A stretch of DNA of 64,000 bases, from the NCBI GenBank assembly GCA_902712845.1, contig LR743504.1, positions 1,400,001 to 1,464,000 on the forward strand, written 5' to 3'. A program made the position numbers and the translations under genes. Within the stretch, counting starts at the first letter, position 1. Each line of letters starts with the position of its first letter. Positions 45,286-54,468 of the stretch are shown in pieces. This DNA comes from Methylobacterium bullatum (lineage in GTDB: Bacteria; Pseudomonadota; Alphaproteobacteria; Rhizobiales; Beijerinckiaceae). The notes beneath the pieces were generated by a model. It made no database searches. It saw nothing but the letters and a program-made list of their open reading frames with translations, and was not told the origin of the DNA.

Positions 45286-47502
45286 ATGCCTTCACACGTC
45301 GCCCACCGCATCCCCGGCCGGACCTCCCCGTCCCGCGCGGCCACCCTCCTCACGTCGCTCCTCGGCTGCACCCTGCTCGCGGGCGGAGTCCGAGCGCAGG
45401 ATTCCGTCACCCAGAATGCCGCCACCCAAAACTCCGTCACGCTGGACCAGCTCACCGTCGAGGGGAGCGGGATCGGCCTCACCCGCGCGAACCCCGTCGG
45501 GCTCAATCTCTCGACCCCCTCCCGCAGCGCCAGCCGCCTCGGGCTGACGCCCCTGGAAACCCCCGCCAGCATCGACGTTATCAGCGGCGAGACCGCCCGC
45601 ATCCGGGGCCAGAACACGGTAGTCGAGGCGGTGACGCAGAACGCCACCGGCATCACCACCATCGCGTCGCCGGGCAACGGCAACGGCGCCTTCTCGAGCC
45701 GGGGCTTCGCCGGGCCGAACTCGATCCAGCAGCTCTATGACGGCACGCGTCTGTTCGTGGGCGCCGGCACCGTGACCTTCCCGTTCGACACCTGGAACGT
45801 GGAGCGGATCGAGGTGCTGCGCGGCCCGGCCTCCGTGCTCTACGGCGACGGCGCCATCGGCGGCGTGGTCAACGTGGTCTCGAAGAAGCCGAGCTTCACG
45901 CCGATCCATGCCGCCCGCGCCGCCACCGGCTCGGACGGGCTCGCGCGCCTCGCCGTCGATCTCGGCGGCCCCATCGGCGATGCGGTGGCCTACCGCCTCA
46001 ACGTCAGCGGCAACCGGGACGGCGGCTGGACCAGCCCGAACGGGGATTTCCGTAACCTCGCGGTCTCGGGCGCGCTGCTGTTCCAGCTGAACCCCGATCT
46101 CGCCGTCACCCTCAGCCACGATCTCGGCTACCAGGAGCCCGCCCGCTACTGGGGCACGCCGCTCGTCAATGGCCGGATCGTCCAGTCCCTGCGCAACAAC
46201 AACTACAATGTCGACGGCTCGAAGATCGTCTGGTCCGACAACTGGACCCAGCTCAAGACCGAGTGGACGCCGAGCGCCGACATCACGATCCGCAACACCG
46301 CCTACCGGCTGCAGAGCCGGCGCCAATGGCTCGACGTGGAACAGTACCGGTTCAATGGCGGTACGGGGCGGATCGACCGGTCCGATTACCTCGAAATCTA
46401 CCACCAACAGGAGCAGGTGGGGAACCGCTTCGACGCGGCTTTCAAGGGCAACGTGTTCGGCTTCCGCAACGAGTTCGCGGTCGGATTCGACGTCAACCAC
46501 GTGGATTTCCGCCACACCAACAATTTCTCCAGCGCGGGCGGCAACCTCGTCACCAGCGTCGATCCGTTCAACTACGATCCGGGCCTGTTTCCGGCCAATG
46601 GCCGCGCGAGCCCGGCCTATGCCACCAGCACCAACCAGGCCTCGGTCTTCGCCGAGAACCGGTTGATTCTCAGCGATCAGCTCTCCTTCCTCACCGGCGT
46701 GCGCTTCGACGCGCCGACCCTGCACCGCAGCAACCTCCAGACCGGAGACACCTTCGCGCGGTCGTTCGAGGCCCTGAGCTACCGCTTCGGCCTCGTCTAC
46801 AACCCGACGCCGGATTCGGCCCTCTACGTGCAATACGCCACCGCCACCGATCCGGTGGGGAGCCTCATCAGCCTGTCGCAAACGAACGCCAATTTCGACC
46901 TCGCCACCGGCGAGCAGATCGAGGTCGGGGCCAAGGGCCTCGCGCTGAACGGCGCCCTCGAATGGACGGTGGCTGGCTACCGCATCGTCAAGGACAACCT
47001 GATCTCAGCGGTGCCGGGCCAGCCGGCGCTCTCGACCCAGGTCGGCCGGCAATCCTCGCACGGGGTGGAGGGGGCGCTCGCCCTGCGCCTGCCGGACGGC
47101 TGGCGCATCGACGCCAACCTCGCCTTGCTCCACGCGCAATACGACGAGTTCCGGGAGGGGGCGGTCTCCTATGCCGGCAACCAGCCCGTCGACGTGCCCC
47201 AGCGCGTCGCCAATGTCTGGCTCAACTGGGCCTTCGCCCGCGACTGGGAGGCCCGCATCGGCATCCAGAATGTCGGCCGGGTGTTCAGCGACTTCTCCAA
47301 CACCGCGCCCAGGCCCGACTACACCCTAGCCCATCTCGGCCTCGACCATCAGGTCACCCCGGCCTCGCGCCTGAGCCTGCGCGTCTACAACCTGTTCGAC
47401 ACGACCTACGCCATCAGCGGCAACGCCGTGGATGGGATCGGCACCAACTGGATCCTCGGGCGACCGCGCTCGTTCGAGGTCGCCTACAGCGTCGCGTGGT
47501 GA
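45286..47502 (+). CDS. TonB-dependent receptor under a cobalamin riboswitch
   Basis: A 738-residue outer-membrane receptor with a signal peptide ending LLAGGVRAQ. The plug domain shows LETPASIDVISGETARIRGQ, GFAGPNSIQQLYDG and RIEVLRGPASVLYGDGAIGGVVNVVSKKP. The barrel ends in AYSVAW. The plug belongs to the siderophore-receptor subfamily rather than to classical BtuB. Riboswitch control suggests it imports cobalamin, a precursor or a cobalt chelate. A Zur-like site nearer the start points to zinc or another metal instead. The downstream PepSY gene overlaps it by four bases (GTGA). Confidence 0.85.
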   Translation: MPSHVAHRIPGRTSPSRAATLLTSLLGCTLLAGGVRAQDSVTQNAATQNSVTLDQLTVEGSGIGLTRANPVGLNLSTPSRSASRLGLTPLETPASIDVISGETARIRGQNTVVEAVTQNATGITTIASPGNGNGAFSSRGFAGPNSIQQLYDGTRLFVGAGTVTFPFDTWNVERIEVLRGPASVLYGDGAIGGVVNVVSKKPSFTPIHAARAATGSDGLARLAVDLGGPIGDAVAYRLNVSGNRDGGWTSPNGDFRNLAVSGALLFQLNPDLAVTLSHDLGYQEPARYWGTPLVNGRIVQSLRNNNYNVDGSKIVWSDNWTQLKTEWTPSADITIRNTAYRLQSRRQWLDVEQYRFNGGTGRIDRSDYLEIYHQQEQVGNRFDAAFKGNVFGFRNEFAVGFDVNHVDFRHTNNFSSAGGNLVTSVDPFNYDPGLFPANGRASPAYATSTNQASVFAENRLILSDQLSFLTGVRFDAPTLHRSNLQTGDTFARSFEALSYRFGLVYNPTPDSALYVQYATATDPVGSLISLSQTNANFDLATGEQIEVGAKGLALNGALEWTVAGYRIVKDNLISAVPGQPALSTQVGRQSSHGVEGALALRLPDGWRIDANLALLHAQYDEFREGAVSYAGNQPVDVPQRVANVWLNWAFARDWEARIGIQNVGRVFSDFSNTAPRPDYTLAHLGLDHQVTPASRLSLRVYNLFDTTYAISGNAVDGIGTNWILGRPRSFEVAYSVAW

Positions 47503-48998
47503 GCCTCGTCAAACCGGCGAAGCGCTGGCTCGTCCTCGGCCACCGCTGGCTCGGCATCGCCACCGGGCTGCTCTTCGCCCTGTGGATCGGCTCCGGGCTG
47601 GTGATGCTCTATGTGCCGTTCCCGAGCTTGACGGAGACGGAGCGTCTCGCGCGTCTTCGCCCGATGGCGTGGGAGGCGGTCGCGCTCTCGCCGGACGACG
47701 CCCTGGCCGCCGTCGGGCTGCACGGCATGCCCCGCAGCCTCGATCTGGAGATGCGCGGCGACGAGCCTGTCTACCGGCTATCGGCCGGCGATGGCCGCCG
47801 CATCACCCTCTCGGCGCGAACCGGCGCGCCGGTCGGGCCGGTCGATAGCGAGGCGGCCCGGCGCCTCACCGGGGCCGGTCCCGGCGCCTCGGTGGACCCG
47901 GTCGAGCGAGACCAGTGGACGGTGACGGCGCGCTACGATCCCCTGCGGCCCTTCCACAAGGTCGCGCTGAACGACGCGGCCGGCACCGAACTCTACGTCT
48001 CGGAAAGAACGGGGGAAATCGTCCTCGACACGACGCGGTTCGAGCGCGGCTGGAACTGGGTCGGGGCCGTCACCCACTGGGTCTATCTCACGCCGCTGCG
48101 CGCCCGCGCCGACCTCTGGCGCGACGTGGTGCTGTGGCTCTCCGGCATCGCCGCCTTCACGGCGCTCACCGGCCTCGCCCTCGGCATCTGGCGCTTGCGC
48201 CTCAGGCGGCGCTACGCACGAGGGCGCGTCACGCCCTATCGCGGGATGGCGCGCTGGCACCATCTCGCCGGGCTCGTGGGCGGGATCGGGCTCACCACCT
48301 TCATCGTCAGCGGCTGGCTCTCGATGAACCCGAACCGCTGGTTCACCTCCCTCGCCCCGCCCGCCGACCTGCGCGAGGCCTATGCCGGGTCTCCGAGCCC
48401 GGTGGGCCTGGACATGGCGAGCCTGCGGGCGATGGCCGCCGATGCGCCCCTCGGCCTGCATCTCGCGCGGATCGGCGGGCGCTGGGTCACGATGGGGCTC
48501 GACCGTGCCGGCATGCGGGTAATCGGAGAAGCGCCCTCGACCTCCCGGATCGCGGCGGCGGCCGGCCTCGCCATGGCGGGCGAGAGGCTGGAAGGCGTCG
48601 AGCGCCTCGCTGCCCACGACCTCTACTGGTCACCTCTCGCGGGCAGGACGCTCCCGGTGTTGCGCCTGCGCTTCGCCGATCCGGCCGCGACCTGGCTGCA
48701 TGTCGATCCGGGCAGCGGCGAGATCCTGAACCGGCTCGACCGCTCGGGCCGTGCCAACCGCTGGCTGTTCACCGCCTTCCACCGCCTCGACCTGCCGGTC
48801 CTCGTCGGCCACCCGCCCGCCAGGGACGCGGCGCAATGGCTGCTGAACCTGCTCGCCGGAGCCCTCGTGATGACCGGGCTTGTCATCGGCTGGCGGCGGA
48901 TCGGCCCGAAGGCCGGCGCGCATTCCCCTCTCCCCGCGCGCGGGGAGAGGGCCGCGACGACCCCGTCGTCGGCGCGGCGAGGCGGCAGCCGAGGGTGA
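47499..48998 (+). CDS. PepSY-associated transmembrane protein
   Basis: A 499-residue inner-membrane protein starting at GTG 47499, overlapping the receptor stop. It has an N-terminal membrane helix (HRWLGIATGLLFALWIGSGLVMLYV), a large periplasmic PepSY-type domain, a second helix pair (LWLSGIAAFTALTGLALGIWRL; HHLAGLVGGIGLTTFIVSGWL) and a last helix (LLNLLAGALVMTGLVIGWRRIG). These proteins often accompany TonB receptors and are thought to act in reduction or handling of the imported metal complex. The last 26 residues are translated from a REP-like repeat and are probably not part of the ancestral protein. Confidence 0.85.
   Translation: MSLVKPAKRWLVLGHRWLGIATGLLFALWIGSGLVMLYVPFPSLTETERLARLRPMAWEAVALSPDDALAAVGLHGMPRSLDLEMRGDEPVYRLSAGDGRRITLSARTGAPVGPVDSEAARRLTGAGPGASVDPVERDQWTVTARYDPLRPFHKVALNDAAGTELYVSERTGEIVLDTTRFERGWNWVGAVTHWVYLTPLRARADLWRDVVLWLSGIAAFTALTGLALGIWRLRLRRRYARGRVTPYRGMARWHHLAGLVGGIGLTTFIVSGWLSMNPNRWFTSLAPPADLREAYAGSPSPVGLDMASLRAMAADAPLGLHLARIGGRWVTMGLDRAGMRVIGEAPSTSRIAAAAGLAMAGERLEGVERLAAHDLYWSPLAGRTLPVLRLRFADPAATWLHVDPGSGEILNRLDRSGRANRWLFTAFHRLDLPVLVGHPPARDAAQWLLNLLAGALVMTGLVIGWRRIGPKAGAHSPLPARGERAATTPSSARRGGSRG
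48926..48951. repeat. REP-like palindrome within the end of the PepSY gene
   Basis: CCCTCTCCCCGCG and CGCGGGGAGAGGG form a perfect 26-base palindrome inside the reading frame. A following GAGGGTGAGGGGG faces CCCCCTCACCCTCGCC near 49040, giving the same REP pair layout as around the IS110 element. Confidence 0.75.
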
Positions 48999-49090
48999 GG
49001 GGGCGCGGCCGAAGGAGCCACACCCGGAGAGACCCCCTCACCCTCGCCCTGCCGGGCTCACGTCGCCTCCCGACAGGGGGAGGACGACGT

Positions 49091-49114
49091 CCTCTCCCCG
49101 CCCGCGGGGAGAGG
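49091..49114. repeat. REP-like palindrome, partner of the one at 48926
   Basis: CCTCTCCCC (49091-49099) and GGGGAGAGG (49106-49114) pair across six bases. It lies in the short gap between the PepSY and cupin genes, which converge, so the pair could also act as a bidirectional transcription stop. Confidence 0.7.
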
Positions 49115-49127
49115 GGGGATGCGCTCC

Positions 49128-49574
49128 CTACTGCTGCTGGGCCTGCTGCGATTGGCGCATGAAGGTGTCGGGTGTGCCGGTGCTGTCCGAGACGAAGCGG
49201 ATGTCGCGCGGTTCGCGGCGGGGTGTGTCGACGGAGAGGAACACCATCGGCTCCTCCAGGATCTCCGGCACCGAATGCACCACGCCGCGCTGGAACATCA
49301 CCAGCTTGCCCGGTCCGACCTCGACGGCGGGTTCGTCGGCGAATTTCATCATGCACCGGCCGGAGAGCACGTAGAGATACTCGTCGCAGGAGGCGTGGCT
49401 GTGCGGCGGGGTGGGGGAATAGACCCGGAACACCCGCGCGCTCGCCGCCGGTACGTCGACGAAGCGATGGTCGGCCACCATGGTGGAACAGGCCTCGGGC
49501 AGGGTCGCCACGGCGGCGGCGACGTCGAACACCGCGTGGTCGGCGGTGCTGGTGGTGGAAGGGTCCTGGCTCAT
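49128..49574 (-). CDS. Cupin domain protein
   Basis: A 148-residue single-domain cupin. The metal-binding motif 1 is PPHSHASCDEYLYVLSGRCMMKF (His, His, Glu) and motif 2 is PGKLVMFQRGVVHSVPEI (His). It is probably a soluble small-molecule-binding protein or enzyme. There is no operon partner; it converges on the PepSY gene and lies 178 bases downstream of the c-di-GMP gene. The substrate is unknown. Confidence 0.75.
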   Translation of the reverse strand: MSQDPSTTSTADHAVFDVAAAVATLPEACSTMVADHRFVDVPAASARVFRVYSPTPPHSHASCDEYLYVLSGRCMMKFADEPAVEVGPGKLVMFQRGVVHSVPEILEEPMVFLSVDTPRREPRDIRFVSDSTGTPDTFMRQSQQAQQQ

Positions 49575-49752
49575 CGCTCGTCCTGGCTCGGGGGCTCTGC
49601 CTCTGATGCCCCATCGTAACCGGTTTTCCGGCCGCCCTCAAAAACGGTGGCGGAGGGAGGCCCGCCTCGGCGAAGCGTCGAGCGGCGAACGCGGATGACG
49701 GGCCGATCCGGTCGCCGGACATGGCCGTTCGTCGCCGGCGGACGGCACGGTC

Positions 49753-52560
49753 TCAGGCCACCGGCACTTTCGCGTCATGGGCGAACCGGAGGGCATCCGG
49801 CGCCGAGAGCGGTCGGCCCAACAGATAGCCCTGAGCTTCCGTGAAGCCCTCCCGGCGCACATGGGCGAGCTGTGTCTCGTCCTCCACACCCTCGGCTGTG
49901 ATGCGCGCGCCCAGCCTCTCGGCGAGACCCACGACGGCGCGCACGATCGCGGCCGTATCGGAGTCGCCGATCTCGTGGATGAAGGAACGATCGATCTTGA
50001 TCTTGTCGAACGGGAATCGCCGCAGGTAGCTCAAGGACGAGAAGCCGGTGCCGAAATCGTCGAGGGCTATGTGCACGCCGAGCCGGCGCAGCCGATGCAG
50101 GCACGCGATCGCGCTCTCCGTGTCACCCATCAGCACGCTCTCGGTGATCTCCAGTTCGAGCCGATGCGGCGGCAGGCCGGACGCCGTCAGCGCCATCACG
50201 ATGGCATGTTCCAAACCGAGTTCGGCGAATTGCACAGTGGAGGCGTTGACGGCGACCTTGAGCTCGCCCGGCCATTCCATCGCTTCGCAACAGGCTTCCT
50301 TCAGAGCCCAGGCGCCCAACGGCACGACCAGGCCGATTTCCTCGGCCAAGGGAATGAATTCGCCGGGGGGGACGAAGCCTCGCGTGGGATTTCTCCAGCG
50401 CATGAGCGCCTCAAAGCCGCTGAGCACGTCATTCTCGAGCGCGATGATCGGCTGGTAAAACAGCTCGAATTCACCCAGCCGGACGGCTTCGCGCAGGTCC
50501 AGTTCCAGTGCGTTGCGTTCGGCGATCGCCGCATCCATGTCGGGCTCGTAGTAGCGGTACGTGCTCCGGCCGGCGGCCTTGGCGCGGTAGAGCGCGATGT
50601 CGGCGTTCTTGAACAGCTGATCGGGGTTGCTGCCGTCCTGGGGCCCGACCGCGATGCCGATGCTGATTCCGACATTGACCGTGCGGCCCTCGAGATCGAA
50701 GGGCAGCTTCACCGCGTCGATGACCTGCTGCGCCGTGGTGCTGGCGTTCTGCGGGCGGTCGAGTCCCCTCAGAACGATGGCGAACTCGTCACCGCCGAGC
50801 CGCGCGACGGTGTCTCCCTCCCGGATCGCCGCCTTGAGCCGATCGGCGACCTTGCGCAGGAGGCTGTCGCCCGCCGGGTGGCCCATACTGTCGTTCACGG
50901 ACTTGAACCGGTCGAGATCGCAGGCCAGCACCGCGAAGAAATGTCCGCGCCGTTCCGCGCTCACCATTTCGCGGTCGAGGCGGTCCCAGAACAAGGTCCG
51001 GTTGGGCAATCCGGTGAGCGAGTCGTACAGCGCCAGATACTCGATCTGCTGCTCTGCCTGCTTGCGCGCGGCGATGTCGATATGGGTGCCGACGATGCGG
51101 AGCGGAGCCCCCGTGGCATCGCGCGTGACGACTTTGCCGCGCGACAGGACCCAGGTGTAATCACCGCTCTTGGTACGGACGCGCTGCTCGCATTCGTAGA
51201 TCTGCGTCCTCCCTTCGATGTGGTCGGTCAGCAGCCGGCGTGCTCGCTCGACGTCGTCGGGGTGCGTGAGACGCCGCCATGAGCGCAGATGGCCCTCGAT
51301 CTCGCCCGGCTCGTAGCCGATCATCGTCTGCCAGCGATCGGAGAACCAGACCTTTCCCGTCGCGACCTCCCAGTCCCAAAGACCGTCGCTGCCGCTGTCG
51401 AGGGCAAGCGCGAGGCGCTCTTCGCTGATCCGCAGCGCGGTGTCGGCCGCCATTCGGTCGGTGACGTCGCGCAGGGACGCGACATAGCCCGTCGGAGCGG
51501 CCCCGTCCGCCGATCGGGTGAGCTTGAACGACGCTTCGATCCACACCCAGCGCCCGTCCTTGTGACGGTAGCGCTGCCGCGTGACGGGCCTGTCGATCCG
51601 ACCTTGAACCAGGTCGGCGAGCACCTGCTCATAGGCCGGACGATCGTCGGGATGGACGGTGTCCAGAGGCTGCGTTCCGATGAGTTCCTCCGGATCGCGC
51701 CCGAGAATCTGAAAGACGGCGGGCGACACATAGCGGCGCGTGGTGTCGAGATCGGACCGGACGATCACGTCGGTCGTGTTCTCCGCGAGCAGACGATAGG
51801 CGGCCTCGCTGGTGCGCAAGGCCCGATTGGCCAGGCGCATGCGGTCGGCGAACAGGGCGAGCACGGCAAAGCCCAGGATCGCGAGCATGATCGCGGCGAT
51901 GCCGGAGGCGAGCGCGAGACGCGGCAGGCTCGAGGCCGACGTCGGTTCCGTCTGGTCGGGGGTGATCTGCAGCGCGCCCATCGCGGTGAAATGCAATCCT
52001 GCGATCGCCGCGGTCAGAAGTGTCGCGGCGATGGCGTTCGGGTATCTCAGTTCCCGATGCCGGAAGGCGACGAGCGCGGCCGCCGACAGGCTGCAGCCGA
52101 TCAACACCGATACGACGACGAGCGTCGGGTCCCAGGTGAAGGTCCCGGGGATCTCGATGCTCGCCATGCCGAGAAAGTGCATGGCCGCCACGCCAAGTCC
52201 GAGAACGATCCCGGCGCCTGCCGCCATGGCCGAACGCGTCGCCCAACGTTCGAGCGTCAGGGCGATCACGGATGCCAGGATCGCCACGATCAAGGACAGG
52301 AGCGTCAGGCCGGTATTGTAGCCGACGACGATTCCGGGGTCGTAACCGAGCATGCCGATGAAATGCGTGCTCCACACCCCGGCTCCCGCTGAAAAGCCCG
52401 CCGCCAGCAGCCACGCCCAAGGTTCCAAATCCCGGCTCTTAGTTGATTGGCGGGAAAGCCGTAGGGCGGTATGGCTCGATACCCAGCAAACGATAGCAGC
52501 AAGGGGCAAAACCCAGCCGTCATGCTGCTCGCTGAGGCAGGCAAGGGCGTGGTACATCAC
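49753..52560 (-). CDS. MHYT-PAS-PAS-GGDEF-EAL cyclic-di-GMP enzyme
   Basis: A 935-residue membrane signalling protein. Residues 10-230 are an MHYT sensor with three motifs (STHFIGMLG, AAMHFLGMAS, GLHFTAMGA), thought to sense a gas or redox state through bound copper. Two PAS/PAC modules follow (about 250-370 and 375-495). The diguanylate cyclase domain has an intact LGGDEFAIV. The phosphodiesterase domain has FEALMRWRNP, LEITESVLM and ALDDFGTGFSSL, so both catalytic halves look functional. Such proteins adjust c-di-GMP and so motility or biofilm. It is a single-gene unit. Confidence 0.9.
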   Translation of the reverse strand: MMYHALACLSEQHDGWVLPLAAIVCWVSSHTALRLSRQSTKSRDLEPWAWLLAAGFSAGAGVWSTHFIGMLGYDPGIVVGYNTGLTLLSLIVAILASVIALTLERWATRSAMAAGAGIVLGLGVAAMHFLGMASIEIPGTFTWDPTLVVVSVLIGCSLSAAALVAFRHRELRYPNAIAATLLTAAIAGLHFTAMGALQITPDQTEPTSASSLPRLALASGIAAIMLAILGFAVLALFADRMRLANRALRTSEAAYRLLAENTTDVIVRSDLDTTRRYVSPAVFQILGRDPEELIGTQPLDTVHPDDRPAYEQVLADLVQGRIDRPVTRQRYRHKDGRWVWIEASFKLTRSADGAAPTGYVASLRDVTDRMAADTALRISEERLALALDSGSDGLWDWEVATGKVWFSDRWQTMIGYEPGEIEGHLRSWRRLTHPDDVERARRLLTDHIEGRTQIYECEQRVRTKSGDYTWVLSRGKVVTRDATGAPLRIVGTHIDIAARKQAEQQIEYLALYDSLTGLPNRTLFWDRLDREMVSAERRGHFFAVLACDLDRFKSVNDSMGHPAGDSLLRKVADRLKAAIREGDTVARLGGDEFAIVLRGLDRPQNASTTAQQVIDAVKLPFDLEGRTVNVGISIGIAVGPQDGSNPDQLFKNADIALYRAKAAGRSTYRYYEPDMDAAIAERNALELDLREAVRLGEFELFYQPIIALENDVLSGFEALMRWRNPTRGFVPPGEFIPLAEEIGLVVPLGAWALKEACCEAMEWPGELKVAVNASTVQFAELGLEHAIVMALTASGLPPHRLELEITESVLMGDTESAIACLHRLRRLGVHIALDDFGTGFSSLSYLRRFPFDKIKIDRSFIHEIGDSDTAAIVRAVVGLAERLGARITAEGVEDETQLAHVRREGFTEAQGYLLGRPLSAPDALRFAHDAKVPVA

Positions 52561-52862
52561 CGAATACCTTGTAGCTTTTCAATTTCTACGTTGCCGACAC
52601 GAGGCTTAACAAAGTTGAGCATTTTTTGGAAAACTTGATTCGGTCGGTATCGTTGCCACGGATGGCAGCTTTTCCGGCCTCGGATACGCGTTCGCGGTCA
52701 GGTCGATCGGAACTGGACTGCGCCCTTGTCCCCCGGAGACGAAGACACGGGAGCGAGGTTAGCCGAACCGGTTGCCGGACCCGGACCTCCGGGATCCCCG
52801 TCCGATCCGGTACCGGAAGCAACCGCTCCGTCGTGTTTTGCCGACAAACGGACCCTGGCTCG
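52561..52862. other. Intergenic region between two minus-strand genes
   Basis: In these 302 bases I see no supportable gene, hairpin with T-run or recognisable operator. A short AT-rich part (52561-52640) directly upstream of the c-di-GMP gene is its likely promoter. Confidence 0.3.
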
Positions 52863-54413
52863 CTACCCCTTATGCCGCAACGCCTCGGCCATCCGCCGCA
52901 CGGCCGGTGCGACGGCGCGCTCGGGGACGCAGGCGTAACCGAGGAGAAGCCCCTGCTCGGCGCGCGATCCTTGCGTGAAATGCGGCGAGAGCGCCGTGGT
53001 GGCGATCCCGGCGCGGGCGCAGGCTTCCACCGCGAGGCGGTCGTCGAAGCCCGATCCGGGGAGGGGACGGGCCACCAGATGCATACCGCCGTCGCGGGGC
53101 GGCACCTCCAAGACATCGCCGAGATGGTCGCGCGCCGACGCCACGAGGGCGGCCTGTCTCTGGCCGTAGAGACGGCGCGTCCGGCGCAGATGGGCGGCGA
53201 AATGGCCCTCCGCGATGAAGCGGGCGAGCGCACCCTGCCCGAGAATCGACGCGAAGCCGCCGCTCCCCGTGAGAGCGCGGCGCACGGGCTCCACGAGGGC
53301 CTCCGGCAGGACGAGGTAGCTCATCTGCAGGGCGGGCAGGAGCACCTTGGAGACGCTGCCGACATAGAGAACGCGGCCGGCCCGGTCGAGGGCGTGGAGC
53401 GGTGCCAGCGGCCGCCCGGCATAGCGGTACTCGCCGTCGTAATCGTCCTCGACGATCCAGCCATCCTCCGCCTCCGCCCAGGCGAGAAGGGCGAGGCGGT
53501 TCTCGAGACTCATAGTGGCACCGAGGGGATGGCCCTGGGCCGGCGTGACCACCGCGAGCCGGGCCTTCGGGTCCAGCGCCCGCGCCTGCGCGATCGAGAA
53601 GCCGGCCGCGTCGCACGGCACCGGGACCGTGCGCAGGCCCGCCGCCCGCAGGGCATGGGCGAGGCCGGGAAAGCCCGGCTCCTCCAGATAGGCCGCCTCG
53701 CCGGGCTCCAGCAGGAGCTCCGCCAGGAGGCGCAGGCTCTGGCGGATGCTGGCGGTGACGATCACCGCTTCCTCGCTGCAGGCGACCCCGCGCCCGGCCG
53801 AGAGATAGGCCGCCAGGGCGCGGCGCAGGCGCGGATCGCCGAGGGGATGACGATGCGCGGGCGGGCCGGCGCGCCACTCGGCCTGGAGCAGGCGCGCCCA
53901 GGTTTCACGTGGAAACGCATCGAGGGCCGGGCGGCCGAGGGCGAAAGCGTCGGGGATCGGGGCGTCGCCCGCCTCGCCCCGCGACGCTGCCAGCGACGCC
54001 CCGCGCCGCGACAGCACCGGCACCGCGGGGGAGGGGGCCGAGCGGCCCGCCGCGCCCCGTGGGACGAGGAGATCGTCGGGCAGGGTGTCGGCCACGCGGG
54101 TGCCGGAGCCGGGGCGGGTGATGAGGTAGCCTTCGGCCACCAGCTGCTCGATGGCGAGCAGGATCGTCCCCCGCGCGCAGCCGAGATCCCCGGCGAGGGT
54201 GCGGGACGAGGGCAGGCGCTCTCCCGGCGGCAGGCGCCCAGAGAGGATGGCGTCGCGCAAGGCCTCCCGCACGCGCCCGTGCAGGCTCGCATCCCCGCGA
54301 CGAAGCGGACCGGCGGCCGGCGGGTCGAGATCGAGCTGAAGCGGCAGGGGAGGGCGGCGCCGGGTCTTCGTCGAACTGGTCCAGTCAGATGGCGAGAACT
54401 GGATCTTCCGCAT
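52863..54413 (-). CDS. MocR-family transcriptional regulator (GntR HTH fused to aminotransferase-like domain)
   Basis: A 516-residue regulator started at ATG 54411-54413 (MRKIQFSPSDW). The GntR winged helix lies at about residues 40-110 (ALRDAILSGRLPPGERLPSSRTLAGDLG; RGTILLAIEQLVAEGYL). The rest is a type I aminotransferase fold that binds pyridoxal phosphate: VEDDYDGEYRY holds the cofactor aspartate and YVGSVSKVLLPALQMSYLV the lysine. Such PdxR/MocR proteins usually sense PLP or an amino compound. It diverges from the PaiB/GNAT pair over 55 bases and probably controls it. Confidence 0.88.
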   Translation of the reverse strand: MRKIQFSPSDWTSSTKTRRRPPLPLQLDLDPPAAGPLRRGDASLHGRVREALRDAILSGRLPPGERLPSSRTLAGDLGCARGTILLAIEQLVAEGYLITRPGSGTRVADTLPDDLLVPRGAAGRSAPSPAVPVLSRRGASLAASRGEAGDAPIPDAFALGRPALDAFPRETWARLLQAEWRAGPPAHRHPLGDPRLRRALAAYLSAGRGVACSEEAVIVTASIRQSLRLLAELLLEPGEAAYLEEPGFPGLAHALRAAGLRTVPVPCDAAGFSIAQARALDPKARLAVVTPAQGHPLGATMSLENRLALLAWAEAEDGWIVEDDYDGEYRYAGRPLAPLHALDRAGRVLYVGSVSKVLLPALQMSYLVLPEALVEPVRRALTGSGGFASILGQGALARFIAEGHFAAHLRRTRRLYGQRQAALVASARDHLGDVLEVPPRDGGMHLVARPLPGSGFDDRLAVEACARAGIATTALSPHFTQGSRAEQGLLLGYACVPERAVAPAVRRMAEALRHKG

Positions 54414-54468
54414 GATCCGCCCTGCGTCAACACAGGCTGCGAGACCCACGCCCCGTCGAGGATGCGTC

